64,000 bases of DNA, taken from positions 455,467-519,466 of the forward strand of contig NZ_QJST01000001.1 in assembly GCF_003226255.1 (NCBI RefSeq), given 5' to 3'. Position 1 is the first letter of the stretch, and each line of letters begins with the position of its first letter. A model generated the notes under the pieces. It saw only the letters and a list, made by a program, of their open reading frames with translations, was not told where the DNA came from and made no database searches. This stretch comes from Idiomarina fontislapidosi. Its GTDB lineage: Bacteria > Pseudomonadota > Gammaproteobacteria > Enterobacterales > Alteromonadaceae. The position numbers and the translations under genes are program-made. This document shows positions 55,348 to 63,909 of the stretch, piece by piece.

Positions 55348-55617
55348 CTACCAAGTCCAATGTTGCGTGTGCGTAATCAGTTCAACCCATTGAGCATCAC
55401 TAATGACTTCGACCCAATCGGCAGGGGCTGTGCGCATTTCATGCTCGGGGATGACTATTTTACACATTTGTAGCGCAGCTGGACATGTTGCGGGTAAATC
55501 ACGCGCTGTCGCCTCGGTCAGCAATATCGCTGTGTGCTCATTGAGCAAACTCCGCTGTTGCGCTACCCACGTAAGAAGTGGCTGTGTTTGAAGCCAGTGA
55601 GTGGTGTCTAGTTGCAT
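55348..55617 (-). CDS. tusB: TusB (DsrH-like)
   Basis: An 89-residue DsrH-family protein with the short Rossmann-like layout of the TusBCD complex. It overlaps tusC by 10 bp. Assignment rests on length, order and the pattern [15 protein letters not shown] then [11 protein letters not shown]. Confidence 0.85.
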   Translation of the reverse strand: MQLDTTHWLQTQPLLTWVAQQRSLLNEHTAILLTEATARDLPATCPAALQMCKIVIPEHEMRTAPADWVEVISDAQWVELITHTQHWTW

Positions 55618-55922
55618 GTGATCACCTCGGCATAATCGGCAAGTAGGGCGTTTACATCACGCTTGGCGATCCATTGAAACTCAATATCGCCGTCCTCTAA
55701 TGCAGGCTCGCTTGCACTGGCAATCAATACGGGGTCGACATCAAGTAACTCTAACAAGCCGTAGCGTTTATGAAGTTCAGACTGTAACGACATCCACGCA
55801 TTATCAAGCATGATAAGTTGCACCGACTGATCTAAGCTGGCGAGTGACAAGACCAAATCGAGCGCTGAGCGTGCGCACTCAAGCTCTGCACTTAGTTGAA
55901 TAACCGCATAGTTTTTACTCAT
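55608..55922 (-). CDS. tusC: TusC (DsrF-like)
   Basis: A 104-residue DsrF-family protein (SALDLVLSLASLDQSVQLIMLDNA, in parts, then YGLLELLDVDP). It is the second subunit of the TusBCD sulfur-relay complex, coupled to tusD by a 4-bp overlap. Confidence 0.88.
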   Translation of the reverse strand: MSKNYAVIQLSAELECARSALDLVLSLASLDQSVQLIMLDNAWMSLQSELHKRYGLLELLDVDPVLIASASEPALEDGDIEFQWIAKRDVNALLADYAEVITCN

Positions 55923-56257
55923 GATAAGGTCACCACTTTGTCTGCCGCGTTCATCCAGCTCACCAATTGAGTGAGACCCGCAGGTTCAAAGTAATCGCTG
56001 AACTGCTCGATACCTTGACGTTCAGCGGCGGTATGGCATACCACTAAGCCAAATTGATGCTGTCCGGCGAGCGCACACCATTGTTGGCTGTACGGATTAT
56101 TAACCGCTGCGGCACTGGCGAGACGCACGGCATCTGCGTAAAAGAATACGCCAGTCAGTGTATAGCCATCCTCAAGTGCTTGTTCGGCAAAGCGCAGTGC
56201 CGCTCGATGCCGTGCATCGGCGTGTATGTCTGCTTTTATAATGAGCGTAAGGTTCAT
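55919..56257 (-). CDS. tusD: TusD (DsrE-like) sulfurtransferase
   Basis: A 112-residue DsrE-family protein with VFFYADAVRLAS (about 36) and the sulfur-accepting Cys in LVVCHTAAERQG (about 73). It accepts sulfur from TusA and passes it to TusE. It is the first gene of the tusDCBE cluster. Confidence 0.9.
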   Translation of the reverse strand: MNLTLIIKADIHADARHRAALRFAEQALEDGYTLTGVFFYADAVRLASAAAVNNPYSQQWCALAGQHQFGLVVCHTAAERQGIEQFSDYFEPAGLTQLVSWMNAADKVVTLS

Positions 56258-56280
56258 TGTTCGTCTCTAACTTATCAGTA

Positions 56281-56308
56281 AAAAAAAGCCCCGCAAGAAG
56301 CGGGGCTC
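56281..56308 (-). terminator. Terminator after yccA
   Basis: AAAGCCCCGC pairs with GCGGGGCT around AAGAA, with the T-run on the minus strand. It separates yccA from the tus genes. Confidence 0.82.
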
Positions 56309-56332
56309 TATTAAACTCGCTTTCGCGTATGT

Positions 56333-57001
56333 TTAGTCGTCGCCGTTAAATGCCATCAACAATGTTAGCAAGTTAACGAACAAGTTATAAATAGAAACGT
56401 ACAAAGTAACCGTTGCTAAGATGTAGTTACGCTCACCGCCGTGAATAATTTCACTGGTTTGATACATAATCAACATCGCCATCAATGGGATCATGATAGC
56501 TGACAGCGCTAATTGTAACGCAGGCATCTGGAAGAAGAAGTTAGCGAGCATCGCTACAACCACCATGATGATACCCGCAGTAATTAAACCGCCGAGCTTA
56601 GACATGTCCTTTTTAGTACTCAGTACATAACCTGATGTCGCAAAGAACGTTAATGCGGTGCCACCTAATGCGGTTGCAACCATCTCGCCACCACCTGGCA
56701 TTTGTAGCGCCATATTAAGTAGTGGACCTAAGGTATAACCTAAGAACCCGGTGAGGGCGAAGGTCAAAACGATACCCATGGCGCTGTCTTTGGTTTTATG
56801 AATACCAAACAGCAAACCAACATAAAGAATCAAGGTGATGAAAAAGCCTGGGTAAGGTAAATTCATCATGGTGCTGATGGTTGCTGTCACAGCACTAAAC
56901 GCAAGTGTCATGGCAAGCAGTGCATAGGTGTTACGTAACACCTTATTCACTGAGCCGGCGACTTGCTGCTGACCGACATACATCTGACTACGATCGTTCA
57001 T
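56333..57001 (-). CDS. yccA: Bax inhibitor-1/YccA family inner-membrane protein
   Basis: A 222-residue protein with about seven membrane helices and the family sequence (VNKVLRNTYALLAMTLAFSA near the start, in two parts; IYNLFVNLLTLL near the end). E. coli YccA interacts with and slows the FtsH protease. The final Asp-Asp pair (GDD) fits. It is adjacent to tusE-tusD as in E. coli. Confidence 0.94.
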   Translation of the reverse strand: MNDRSQMYVGQQQVAGSVNKVLRNTYALLAMTLAFSAVTATISTMMNLPYPGFFITLILYVGLLFGIHKTKDSAMGIVLTFALTGFLGYTLGPLLNMALQMPGGGEMVATALGGTALTFFATSGYVLSTKKDMSKLGGLITAGIIMVVVAMLANFFFQMPALQLALSAIMIPLMAMLIMYQTSEIIHGGERNYILATVTLYVSIYNLFVNLLTLLMAFNGDD

Positions 57002-57204
57002 AGTTATCTCCGTTGATTAACGCTAGTTTTTAAGACTGTAAAATTGCTAAAAAGTTTCTTAACTGATGATGCTTGTATACCCTTAGTATATGGGTAGTGA
57101 TACTACCTTTAAAGTAGTTTATTAGGTAGGAAATTCGATTTATTACTGTGAGTTAGCTCGAAAAGTGATCGCTTTGATTAAATCATAGTCAAACGAACCA
57201 AATT

Positions 57205-57232
57205 TGACGACTTTATTTAAATTTTTACTTTA
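57205..57232 (+). promoter_or_regulatory. tRNA-Ser promoter
   Basis: TTGACG at 57205-57210 and TACTTT at 57227-57232 are 16 bp apart and are followed by a G/C-rich ACAAGCGCGGCG discriminator typical of stringently controlled stable RNA promoters. The tRNA starts about 60 bp downstream. Confidence 0.6.
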
Positions 57233-57292
57233 CAAGCGCGGCGAAGGTCTTTAATATTCGCCTCGTCTTCAGGGGAAAGCCCCAAAGACTAC

Positions 57293-57384
57293 GGAGAGGT
57301 GGCAGAGCTCGGTTTAATGCACCTGACTTGAAATCAGACGTGGGTTCACACCCACCGGGGGTTCGAATCCCTCCCTCTCCGCCA
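57293..57384 (+). tRNA. tRNA-Ser (anticodon TGA)
   Basis: 92 nt with a long variable arm (GTGGGTTCACACCCAC), acceptor GGAGAGG/CCTCTCC and encoded CCA. The loop CTTGAAA gives anticodon TGA. Confidence 0.96.
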
Positions 57385-57392
57385 AATTTCGA

Positions 57393-57419
57393 AAGCCCGC
57401 TCATCGAGCGGGCTTTTTT
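57393..57419 (+). terminator. Terminator after tRNA-Ser
   Basis: AAGCCCGCTC and GAGCGGGCTT pair around ATC and are followed by TTTTTCG. It directly follows the tRNA. Confidence 0.88.
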
Positions 57420-57493
57420 CGTTTTAGCGGCTATTGTACTTCATCCTGAATGCTGAATATACTGAGGCAATAATAAGAGATGGAGTGCGCCTC

Positions 57494-58474
57494 ATGGAAG
57501 CGAGCCAACCACCTGCGACCCACATTTTATGCAAAAACTGTGATACCCCCCTTCAAGGTGAGTATTGCCATCGTTGTGGTCAGCAGGATAAACGCTACTT
57601 ACGCAGTATATTTGCCGTTGTCGGTGACTTAATGGGCGAATTGGGTCATTGGGACTCTCGGTTTTACCGAACGCTCAGCGGTTTATTTATGCGTCCAGGC
57701 TTTTTATCACTTGAATTTGTTCGAGGACGGCACGCGTCGTACGTACCCCCGTTGCGTATGTATTTCTTTATGTCGCTTATTTCGTTCATGGTAATGCGAG
57801 CGTTGATTGACTTTACACCACAAGTCAATCAAGACCTATCGCCAGAGCAACAAGCGGAAATTCAACAGCAGATTGATAAAGCTGACGCACTTTTGGCGAC
57901 ACAAAACGAACCGGCTTCGGACGTAACAGTAACACCACCAGATGAAGAACCGGCAACGCTCAACCTCGATTTAAAAGACTTTCCGCTATTAGATGCCGAG
58001 GATGAAAAGCTGCTTGAGCAAAAGCTTAAGTTAATGCAACAGAATCCTGGCGCATTTATTGAGCGGCTAGTGGGGAACGCACCTCAGGCGATGTTGCTCA
58101 TGCTCCCATTCTGGGCGCTATTGCTTAAGCTATGTTACCCCTTCAGTAAGCATTACTACATTGAGCACCTGGCTGTTGCCTTGCACACCCATGCCTTTTT
58201 GTTGTTGTCGTTTATGATGCTGACAATTACGGATTCCAGTGCGACTTGGTTGAGTACGCTTTTCGACTATCCATGGATAGATGAGCTTGCCAGTTACGCC
58301 GAGAATATCTTATTGATGTGGATGGTGGCGTACCTGCTGTTCACTCAGAAACTGTTTTATCAGCAGTCATGGCCAATGACACTCTTTAAGTTTTTCATTT
58401 GCTCATTTATTTATGCCTTTTTAATAGCAGGCGCTTTCTTAGCACTCGTCGTGCTGGGCTTGCTGAGTAGTTAA
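57494..58474 (+). CDS. DUF3667 family membrane protein with zinc-ribbon N-terminus
   Basis: 326 residues from the ATG at 57494; an in-frame TTG at 57434 is less likely because a GGAG lies just before this ATG. A CxxC...CxxC ribbon (CKNC, then CHRC, about 14-33) comes first, followed by the DUF3667 block (DSRFYRTLSGLFMRPGFLSLEFVRGR, in parts), an acidic/Gln-rich insert (about 120-175) and several membrane helices. The function is unknown. Confidence 0.83.
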   Translation: MEASQPPATHILCKNCDTPLQGEYCHRCGQQDKRYLRSIFAVVGDLMGELGHWDSRFYRTLSGLFMRPGFLSLEFVRGRHASYVPPLRMYFFMSLISFMVMRALIDFTPQVNQDLSPEQQAEIQQQIDKADALLATQNEPASDVTVTPPDEEPATLNLDLKDFPLLDAEDEKLLEQKLKLMQQNPGAFIERLVGNAPQAMLLMLPFWALLLKLCYPFSKHYYIEHLAVALHTHAFLLLSFMMLTITDSSATWLSTLFDYPWIDELASYAENILLMWMVAYLLFTQKLFYQQSWPMTLFKFFICSFIYAFLIAGAFLALVVLGLLSS

Positions 58475-58489
58475 CCTAACGAGGTTTAT

Positions 58490-59281
58490 ATGTTTTTTGA
58501 AACCCTAGCGCAAATTGTAAAAGATAAACATCAACAAACTATTGAGTTACCTGAAGGATGGGCGCAAGGGCGTGCATTTTTTGGTGGATTTAGCGCCGGT
58601 ATAGCCGCTGACTTTATTCTTAAGCAATTTGATGCGGCTTATCACATGCGCGCATTTAACGTGTCTTTTGTCGCACCGACGGCACCTGGTAAAGCGGAGC
58701 TAGCGCTCAATGTTTTGCGTCAAGGGTCGTCGGTCGTGCAAGTGAGTGCGCAGATTATTCAAAATGGTGAAGTGACACTGTTCGCGCTAGCGAGCTTAGG
58801 TAAAGCACGTGAATCTGCCGTATTTGAAGATCAAGAGCCAGCGCCAGAGTTTGCCGCACCAGAACAAGGCATGGGGATTCCCGATTCGCCTGTAACGCCT
58901 GAGTTTGCGAAGCATTTTGACTATCGCATTTTGCGCGGCGGTATGCCGTTTAGCGGTCAAGTTGAACGTGAGTTCGGTGGTTGGGTTCGGTTCCGTAATG
59001 AACAACATGAAATGACGATTGCTGCGGTACTGGGTTTGGTCGACGCGTGGCCACCGGCGGTATTGCCGCGTTTGAAAAAGCCCGCTCCAGCGTCATCGCT
59101 AACCTGGACCATCGAGTTCCCTGATAAGCGATTGTCAGAAAAGCAAACTACGACATGGTGGCGCTACTTAGCAACGATTGAGTACGCGGCTGATGGTTAT
59201 GGACACAGCCGTGCTGGTTTGTGGGATGAGCAGGGCGAACTGTTTGCGATTAGCCGCCAAACCTTTACGGTGTTTGCATGA
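58490..59281 (+). CDS. Acyl-CoA thioesterase family protein
   Basis: A 263-residue double hot-dog thioesterase-like protein. FFGGFSAGIAADFI (about 30-43) and MRAFNVSFVAPTAPGKAELAL, in parts, are typical of the TesB-like branch. It would hydrolyse acyl-CoA; the chain length is unknown. Its stop overlaps the next start by 4 bp. Confidence 0.82.
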   Translation: MFFETLAQIVKDKHQQTIELPEGWAQGRAFFGGFSAGIAADFILKQFDAAYHMRAFNVSFVAPTAPGKAELALNVLRQGSSVVQVSAQIIQNGEVTLFALASLGKARESAVFEDQEPAPEFAAPEQGMGIPDSPVTPEFAKHFDYRILRGGMPFSGQVEREFGGWVRFRNEQHEMTIAAVLGLVDAWPPAVLPRLKKPAPASSLTWTIEFPDKRLSEKQTTTWWRYLATIEYAADGYGHSRAGLWDEQGELFAISRQTFTVFA

Positions 59282-59868
59282 GTGAAAAGGCAAACGATGT
59301 AAAGCAACACCTATTATCAACCCAGCCTGGCTTCGAACTGGTCCTGCTTGAGCAGGATCATGTCGATCCATTAACGCCCTCAGGTATGGACCCTATCGAA
59401 GCATTACCACGTATCGTAATGCGACAAATGTTGAGTCTGCAAGCCTCTAAAACAATTATCTCAAGGGTCGAGACTCGGGCGGCCGAGCAGGGCGTGCGGA
59501 TTGCTCAATTGAGTTACGATGACTTATTAGAGTGTGGGTTAAGTCGTAATAAGGCGGTCGCAGTGGGTGCGATTGAAGTCTATTGGCAAAACGGGGGTGG
59601 CAAAATGGAGCAGTGGCGTTCGTTAACATGTGACGAACTCCTACATGAAGTGCAGACAATAAAAGGTGTCGGTCCTTGGTCTGCATCCATCTTAGCCATG
59701 TTCCACTTTGGTCATGAGGATTTGTTTCCAATACAAGATAGTTCATTACGCAAGGCGATTGCGTTGTTGAAAGAGCGCGATGTGATCATTATTCCAGAGC
59801 GCGCATCGCCGTATCGGAGCTATCTCGCCTGTTATTTATGGCAATTACTCGATCAGAAACGAATTTAG
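59278..59868 (+). CDS. DNA-3-methyladenine glycosylase (HhH-GPD family)
   Basis: A 196-residue AlkA-type base-excision glycosylase. It has the helix-hairpin-helix IKGVGPWSASIL (about 123-134) and the catalytic Asp in FPIQDSSLRKAI (about 148). It lacks the N-terminal TBP-like domain of AlkA, as in the short form found in many bacteria. It removes alkylated purines from DNA and is translationally coupled to the thioesterase gene. Confidence 0.87.
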   Translation: MSEKANDVKQHLLSTQPGFELVLLEQDHVDPLTPSGMDPIEALPRIVMRQMLSLQASKTIISRVETRAAEQGVRIAQLSYDDLLECGLSRNKAVAVGAIEVYWQNGGGKMEQWRSLTCDELLHEVQTIKGVGPWSASILAMFHFGHEDLFPIQDSSLRKAIALLKERDVIIIPERASPYRSYLACYLWQLLDQKRI

Positions 59869-60020
59869 CTTCAAATTGAGACTTCACAGAAAATCGAGTG
59901 AGTTTAGTTAACAAAATATTCGATTTATAACTTGCTAAATAGCTATTTTTGCTCAAATTTACTCTCGCTTTAATCAGCAAAACCCATGTTCAATCAATTG
60001 TTGAGAGGAATTATGCAAAA

Positions 60021-60671
60021 ATGGCGAAAATTATTTTAGCAATCAACAACCCTATTGTTAGCGCAGGGATGCGCACTGTAGTAGAGCAAAACTTTTCTGA
60101 TGAAGTTGAGACGGTCGATTCAATGCCGCAATTGCGATTAGCGGTGAATGAACATCCCGACTCGGTGGTGGTTTTAGGTTGTTCCCTCGCCGGTGATGCG
60201 ACCGTAGAAAACTGGCGGCGACTGAAGCGACGTCATGAGCACATTAAACTCATTGTGTGGGGCAAGTCCTACCAAGACGTATTGGATTTTCAATGCGGCG
60301 TTCAGGAGGTCGACGGATACCTGCTTGAGTCGGGCAGTAGCCAAGAACTGGTGACGGCCATCGCATCGTTACGACAAGGCTCGGTGTTTGTCGCTGCGCC
60401 TATTGCCGAATATCTGGCAAAAAACCCGTATGGCGATAACCGCCGTAGTATTGTTGAGCGACTCAGTGATCGCGAGCTACAAGTGATGCAAATGATAGGA
60501 CGTGGGGTACGCGTCTGTGAGATTGCGGAGCATTTGTGCATCAGCAGTAAAACAATCAATACATTTAGGTATCGAATTTTTGCAAAGCTTAATATTAATA
60601 GTGATGTACAATTGTCCCATCTAGCATTACGAGCGGGACTCGTTGAACTATTAGAATTTGAAGGTGTATGA
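60021..60671 (+). CDS. uvrY: UvrY/GacA-position LuxR-type regulator with degenerate receiver domain
   Basis: 216 residues from the ATG at 60021. A receiver-like domain (1-115) precedes a well-kept LuxR/NarL HTH (LSDRELQVMQMIGRG...VCEIAEHLCISSKTINTFRYRIFAKL, about 150-195). It is syntenic with E. coli uvrY-uvrC. The receiver has lost the usual phosphorylation residues: the acidic pair is NN (9-10), the phospho-Asp position is Cys54/Ser55 and the conserved Lys is Glu (YLLESG). Activation by phosphorylation, as with BarA-UvrY, is therefore unlikely. The 24-residue longer frame upstream is not preferred. Confidence 0.85.
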   Translation: MAKIILAINNPIVSAGMRTVVEQNFSDEVETVDSMPQLRLAVNEHPDSVVVLGCSLAGDATVENWRRLKRRHEHIKLIVWGKSYQDVLDFQCGVQEVDGYLLESGSSQELVTAIASLRQGSVFVAAPIAEYLAKNPYGDNRRSIVERLSDRELQVMQMIGRGVRVCEIAEHLCISSKTINTFRYRIFAKLNINSDVQLSHLALRAGLVELLEFEGV

Positions 60672-62485
60672 GCAACCAATTTGATGCAGAAAACTTTCTG
60701 AGACACCTGACTCATCAGCCTGGCGTATATCGCATGTATGATGAGTCAGGCGATGTGATTTATGTCGGCAAGGCAAAAGACCTAAGAAAACGTGTATCGA
60801 GCTATTTTCGTGAAAAAGTCGATCGCGTAAAGACTCAAGTCTTAGTTAAGCAAATTGCCGACATGGATGTCACGGTCACCAATACCGAAGCCGAAGCGCT
60901 TATTCTCGAGAATACCTATATCAAAAAATATCGCCCGCGTTACAACGTCTTACTACGCGACGATAAGTCCTATCCATACATTATTATGACCGATCATACG
61001 CATCCGCGATTAGGTTTTCATCGCGGTGCGCGGCGCCAAAAGGGTGAGTATTTTGGTCCGTTTCCTAACGGAGCCGCGGTGCGCGAGAGTCTGCGACTCA
61101 TGCAAAAGTTGTTTCCTATTCGTCAGTGTGAGGATGCCTATTACCGAGCCCGCAGCCGTCCGTGTTTGCAGTATCAGCTGAAGAGGTGCTTAGCACCATG
61201 CGTGAATGTATGCACCGATGAAGAGTACGATGAGCAGGTGCAACTGGCGAGACAGTTTCTTAACGGTAAGAACCAGCAGGTGATTGATCAACTCGTAACG
61301 CGGATGGAAAACGCCAGCGAATCGCTCGATTTTGAGCGTGCCGCACGCTATCGCGACCAAATCGCGATGTTACGCCGTGCACAAGAACGTAACTCAGTGA
61401 CCGGTGCGCAAGAAGAGCTTGACGTTATCGGCTTTGCACGCGGAAATGGTGTAACCACCGTACAGATGTTGTTTATCCGTGATAATCACTTGCAGGGCAG
61501 CCGCAGTTATTTTCCTAAAGTTCCGGCGGATACATCTGATGAAGAGGTTCTACAAGCCTTCTTACTGCAGTTCTACTTAAACCAGAGCTCCGGCCGAAAA
61601 ACGCCCGCCGAGATTGTGCTACCGGATGAAATAAAACATGACCCAGTGCTTGGTGAGGTCCTGGGTGAGGCGGTCGGTCGTAAAGTGCGGTTGCTTCACA
61701 ATGTGCGTGGAGAGCGTAAGCAATATCAGCAATTGGCCCAAAAGAATGCCATTAATGCGTTAGAGGGTAAGTTGAATCAACAGAGTACAATGAATCGACG
61801 AACCTCGGCACTCCAACAAGTGCTCGAGCTTGGTGTACCCATCCAGCGCATGGAGTGTTTTGATATCAGTCACACAATGGGACAGCAAACGGTCGCATCC
61901 TGTGTTGTGTTTGACCAAAACGGGCCTAAGAAGTCTGATTACCGGCGCTATAATATTACCGGTATCACGCCGGGCGATGATTACGCCGCGATGGCAAAAG
62001 CTTTGGCAAAACGTTACGACAACGCTAAGGATGCTGGCAATATCCCGGATATTCTATTTATCGACGGCGGTAAAGGGCAGTTGGCTCAGGCGGAGAACTA
62101 TTTTGCCGATTGGGGTAAAGATGCACCGATGCTAATCGGTGTGGCAAAGGGTGAGTCGCGTAAGCCAGGGCTAGAGACGTTGATCATGGCTGGGAGCCAC
62201 GAGACGATTCCGCTCAGTAAGGACGCCAGCGCCTTACATTTAATCCAACACATCCGCGATGAGTCGCATCGATTCGCTATTACAGGGCACCGTCAAAAGC
62301 GAAATAAAGTTAAACGTACCTCAAGCTTAGAAGAGATAGAAGGAATTGGCGCTAAGCGTCGACAAAAGATTTTAAAAAATCTTGGTGGATTACAAGAGGT
62401 AAAAAACGCTAGTATTGACCAGTTAGCCAATGTGCCAGGCATTAGTCGTGCACTGGCTGAGAAAATATACTACTCATTTAGATAG
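60668..62485 (+). CDS. uvrC: Excinuclease ABC subunit C
   Basis: 605 residues, the E. coli length. GIY-YIG nuclease domain (GVYRMYDESGDVIYVGKAKDL near residue 17, in parts), UVR motif FERAARYRDQIAMLRRA (about 205), RNase-H-like domain (CFDISHTMGQ) and C-terminal HhH pair (IEGIGAKRRQKILKNLGG) are all present. It makes both incisions in nucleotide excision repair. It overlaps uvrY by 4 bp. Confidence 0.97.
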   Translation: MSNQFDAENFLRHLTHQPGVYRMYDESGDVIYVGKAKDLRKRVSSYFREKVDRVKTQVLVKQIADMDVTVTNTEAEALILENTYIKKYRPRYNVLLRDDKSYPYIIMTDHTHPRLGFHRGARRQKGEYFGPFPNGAAVRESLRLMQKLFPIRQCEDAYYRARSRPCLQYQLKRCLAPCVNVCTDEEYDEQVQLARQFLNGKNQQVIDQLVTRMENASESLDFERAARYRDQIAMLRRAQERNSVTGAQEELDVIGFARGNGVTTVQMLFIRDNHLQGSRSYFPKVPADTSDEEVLQAFLLQFYLNQSSGRKTPAEIVLPDEIKHDPVLGEVLGEAVGRKVRLLHNVRGERKQYQQLAQKNAINALEGKLNQQSTMNRRTSALQQVLELGVPIQRMECFDISHTMGQQTVASCVVFDQNGPKKSDYRRYNITGITPGDDYAAMAKALAKRYDNAKDAGNIPDILFIDGGKGQLAQAENYFADWGKDAPMLIGVAKGESRKPGLETLIMAGSHETIPLSKDASALHLIQHIRDESHRFAITGHRQKRNKVKRTSSLEEIEGIGAKRRQKILKNLGGLQEVKNASIDQLANVPGISRALAEKIYYSFR

Positions 62486-62533
62486 CGATAGCAGGGCGGC
62501 TGCGCCACTGAGCTAAAAAAAGGATTGCGGATA

Positions 62534-63082
62534 ATGAAGTGGAATATCCCAAATATTTTGACGAGTTTTAGGATTTTATTAATCCCGGTATTTTTAATCG
62601 TGTTTTATTTACCGTTTGAAGATGCTCGTTTTTGGTCGGCGTTTATCTTCTGGCTCGCCGCAATTACTGATGCACTGGATGGCTGGATTGCTCGTCAATT
62701 TAACCAGTTCACCGAGTTTGGCGCGTTTCTCGACCCTGTTGCTGATAAAGCGATGGTTATCGCCGCGTTAGTCGTGCTGGTTGAGGATTACAATGCGTGG
62801 TACATCACTGTGCCAGCGCTGACCATGATTTGCCGTGAGTTGATCGTAAGTGCACTGCGCGAGTGGATGGCACAACGCGGCGACCGTGAAAAAGTGGCCG
62901 TATCTAATTTGGGTAAATTAAAGACTATTGCACAAATGGTCGCGCTAATCGGTCTGTTATGGGATGCAAATATCTGGACATTCTGGATTTCAATCGTTTT
63001 ATTCTTTATCGCGTTTGTACTTACATTGTGGTCAATGTGGGAATATTTGCGCGCTGCAGGGTCACAATTGACTAGAAATTGA
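62534..63082 (+). CDS. pgsA: CDP-diacylglycerol-glycerol-3-phosphate 3-phosphatidyltransferase
   Basis: 182 residues from the ATG at 62534, with AAGGA upstream. The CDP-alcohol phosphotransferase motif is complete: DALDGWIAR, then GAFLDPVADK (about 40-68). Four or five membrane helices are present. It makes phosphatidylglycerol phosphate. The order uvrY-uvrC-pgsA-tRNA(Gly,Cys,Leu) equals that of E. coli. Confidence 0.96.
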   Translation: MKWNIPNILTSFRILLIPVFLIVFYLPFEDARFWSAFIFWLAAITDALDGWIARQFNQFTEFGAFLDPVADKAMVIAALVVLVEDYNAWYITVPALTMICRELIVSALREWMAQRGDREKVAVSNLGKLKTIAQMVALIGLLWDANIWTFWISIVLFFIAFVLTLWSMWEYLRAAGSQLTRN

Positions 63083-63132
63083 TAGGTTTGCGCTAAAAAT
63101 AGCCAAACAGTCACAAAAATCACAAAAAGTCG

Positions 63133-63160
63133 TTGACGTATTTCATTTAAACAGTAGAAT
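63133..63160 (+). promoter_or_regulatory. Promoter of the tRNA-Gly-Cys-Leu cluster
   Basis: TTGACG (63133-63138) and TAGAAT (63155-63160) are 16 bp apart and are followed by the G/C-rich discriminator GCTGCGG. The first tRNA starts 18 bp later. Confidence 0.75.
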
Positions 63161-63178
63161 GCTGCGGCAGATGGCGAT

Positions 63179-63254
<76 letters not shown>

Positions 63255-63261
63255 AACCATC

Positions 63262-63335
63262 GGCGGGTTGGCAGAATGGCTATGCAGCGGATTGCAAATC
63301 CGTGGATCTCGGTTCGACTCCGGGACCCGCCTCCA
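63262..63335 (+). tRNA. cysT: tRNA-Cys (anticodon GCA)
   Basis: 74 nt cloverleaf with acceptor GGCGGGT/ACCCGCC, encoded CCA and anticodon GCA in ATTGCAAAT. It lies 7 bp after tRNA-Gly. Confidence 0.97.
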
Positions 63336-63354
63336 TGACTTGGTTTACGTTAGT

Positions 63355-63441
63355 GCCCGGGTGGTGGAATTGGTAGACACAAGGGATTTAAAATCCCTCG
63401 CTGGTAACAGCGTGCCGGTTCAAGTCCGGCCCCGGGCACCA
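63355..63441 (+). tRNA. leuZ: tRNA-Leu (anticodon TAA)
   Basis: 87 nt with acceptor GCCCGGG/CCCGGGC, a long variable arm (TCGCTGGTAACAGCGT) and anticodon TAA. CCA is encoded. Mobile-element remains begin soon after it. Confidence 0.97.
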
Positions 63442-63450
63442 ATTCCAAAT

Positions 63451-63476
63451 CGTGTAGCTTGCGCTTTCAGCGCAAG
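63451..63476. repeat. Hairpin repeat, copy 1
   Basis: CGTGTAG followed by the hairpin CTTGCGCT-TTC-AGCGCAAG. It is the partner of the copy at 63533-63558, with a paired-base change keeping the stem. It is not followed by a T-run, so it is not a normal terminator. Confidence 0.7.
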
Positions 63477-63532
63477 AACACACCTCAAGTAATAATCCCC
63501 ATATTTTTATATTTTGTGATAGCACGCATACA

Positions 63533-63558
63533 CGCGTAGCTTGCGCCTTTGGCGCAAG
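63533..63558. repeat. Hairpin repeat, copy 2
   Basis: CGCGTAG followed by CTTGCGCC-TTT-GGCGCAAG, 82 bp after copy 1. The stem differs from copy 1 by a T-A to C-G pair swap. Confidence 0.7.
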
Positions 63559-63571
63559 GCAACCTGCTCCG

Positions 63572-63909
63572 GCCTCTTACCCACTGATTCTAACATTTGT
63601 TCGTTCAGGGGAGCTTAGAGGCGCTCGTTGGGAGGAATTCGACCTTGATAACAAGGTTTGGTCAATTCCTTCAGAGCGGATGAAGATGAAGCGGCCACAT
63701 GAGGTGCCGTTATCAGCCCAAGCTCTTGATGTCATTAAACGCATCAAACGCATTACCGGTCACTATGAGTTGCTGTTTCCTTCTGAAACAAAGCCTGATG
63801 AGCCTATGTCGGACAATACAATGCGCCAGGCAATGTTCAAAATGGGCTACTTTCCGAAAGCGAAAGACACCAAGGACGGCAAGATCGCCAAAACCTACCT
63901 TAAGTTGCA
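63572..63909 (+). pseudogene. Remnant of a P4-type tyrosine integrase
   Basis: In the frame through 63590, LTFVRSGELRGARWEEFDLD and, further on, WSIPSERMKMKRPHEVPLS and ELLFPSE match the first half of the catalytic domain of P4-type integrases, including the first catalytic Arg. The N-terminal half is missing (no start codon or upstream frame), and the second catalytic box is cut off at 63910 by the tandem repeats. It is probably what is left of an island once inserted at tRNA-Leu. Confidence 0.75.
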
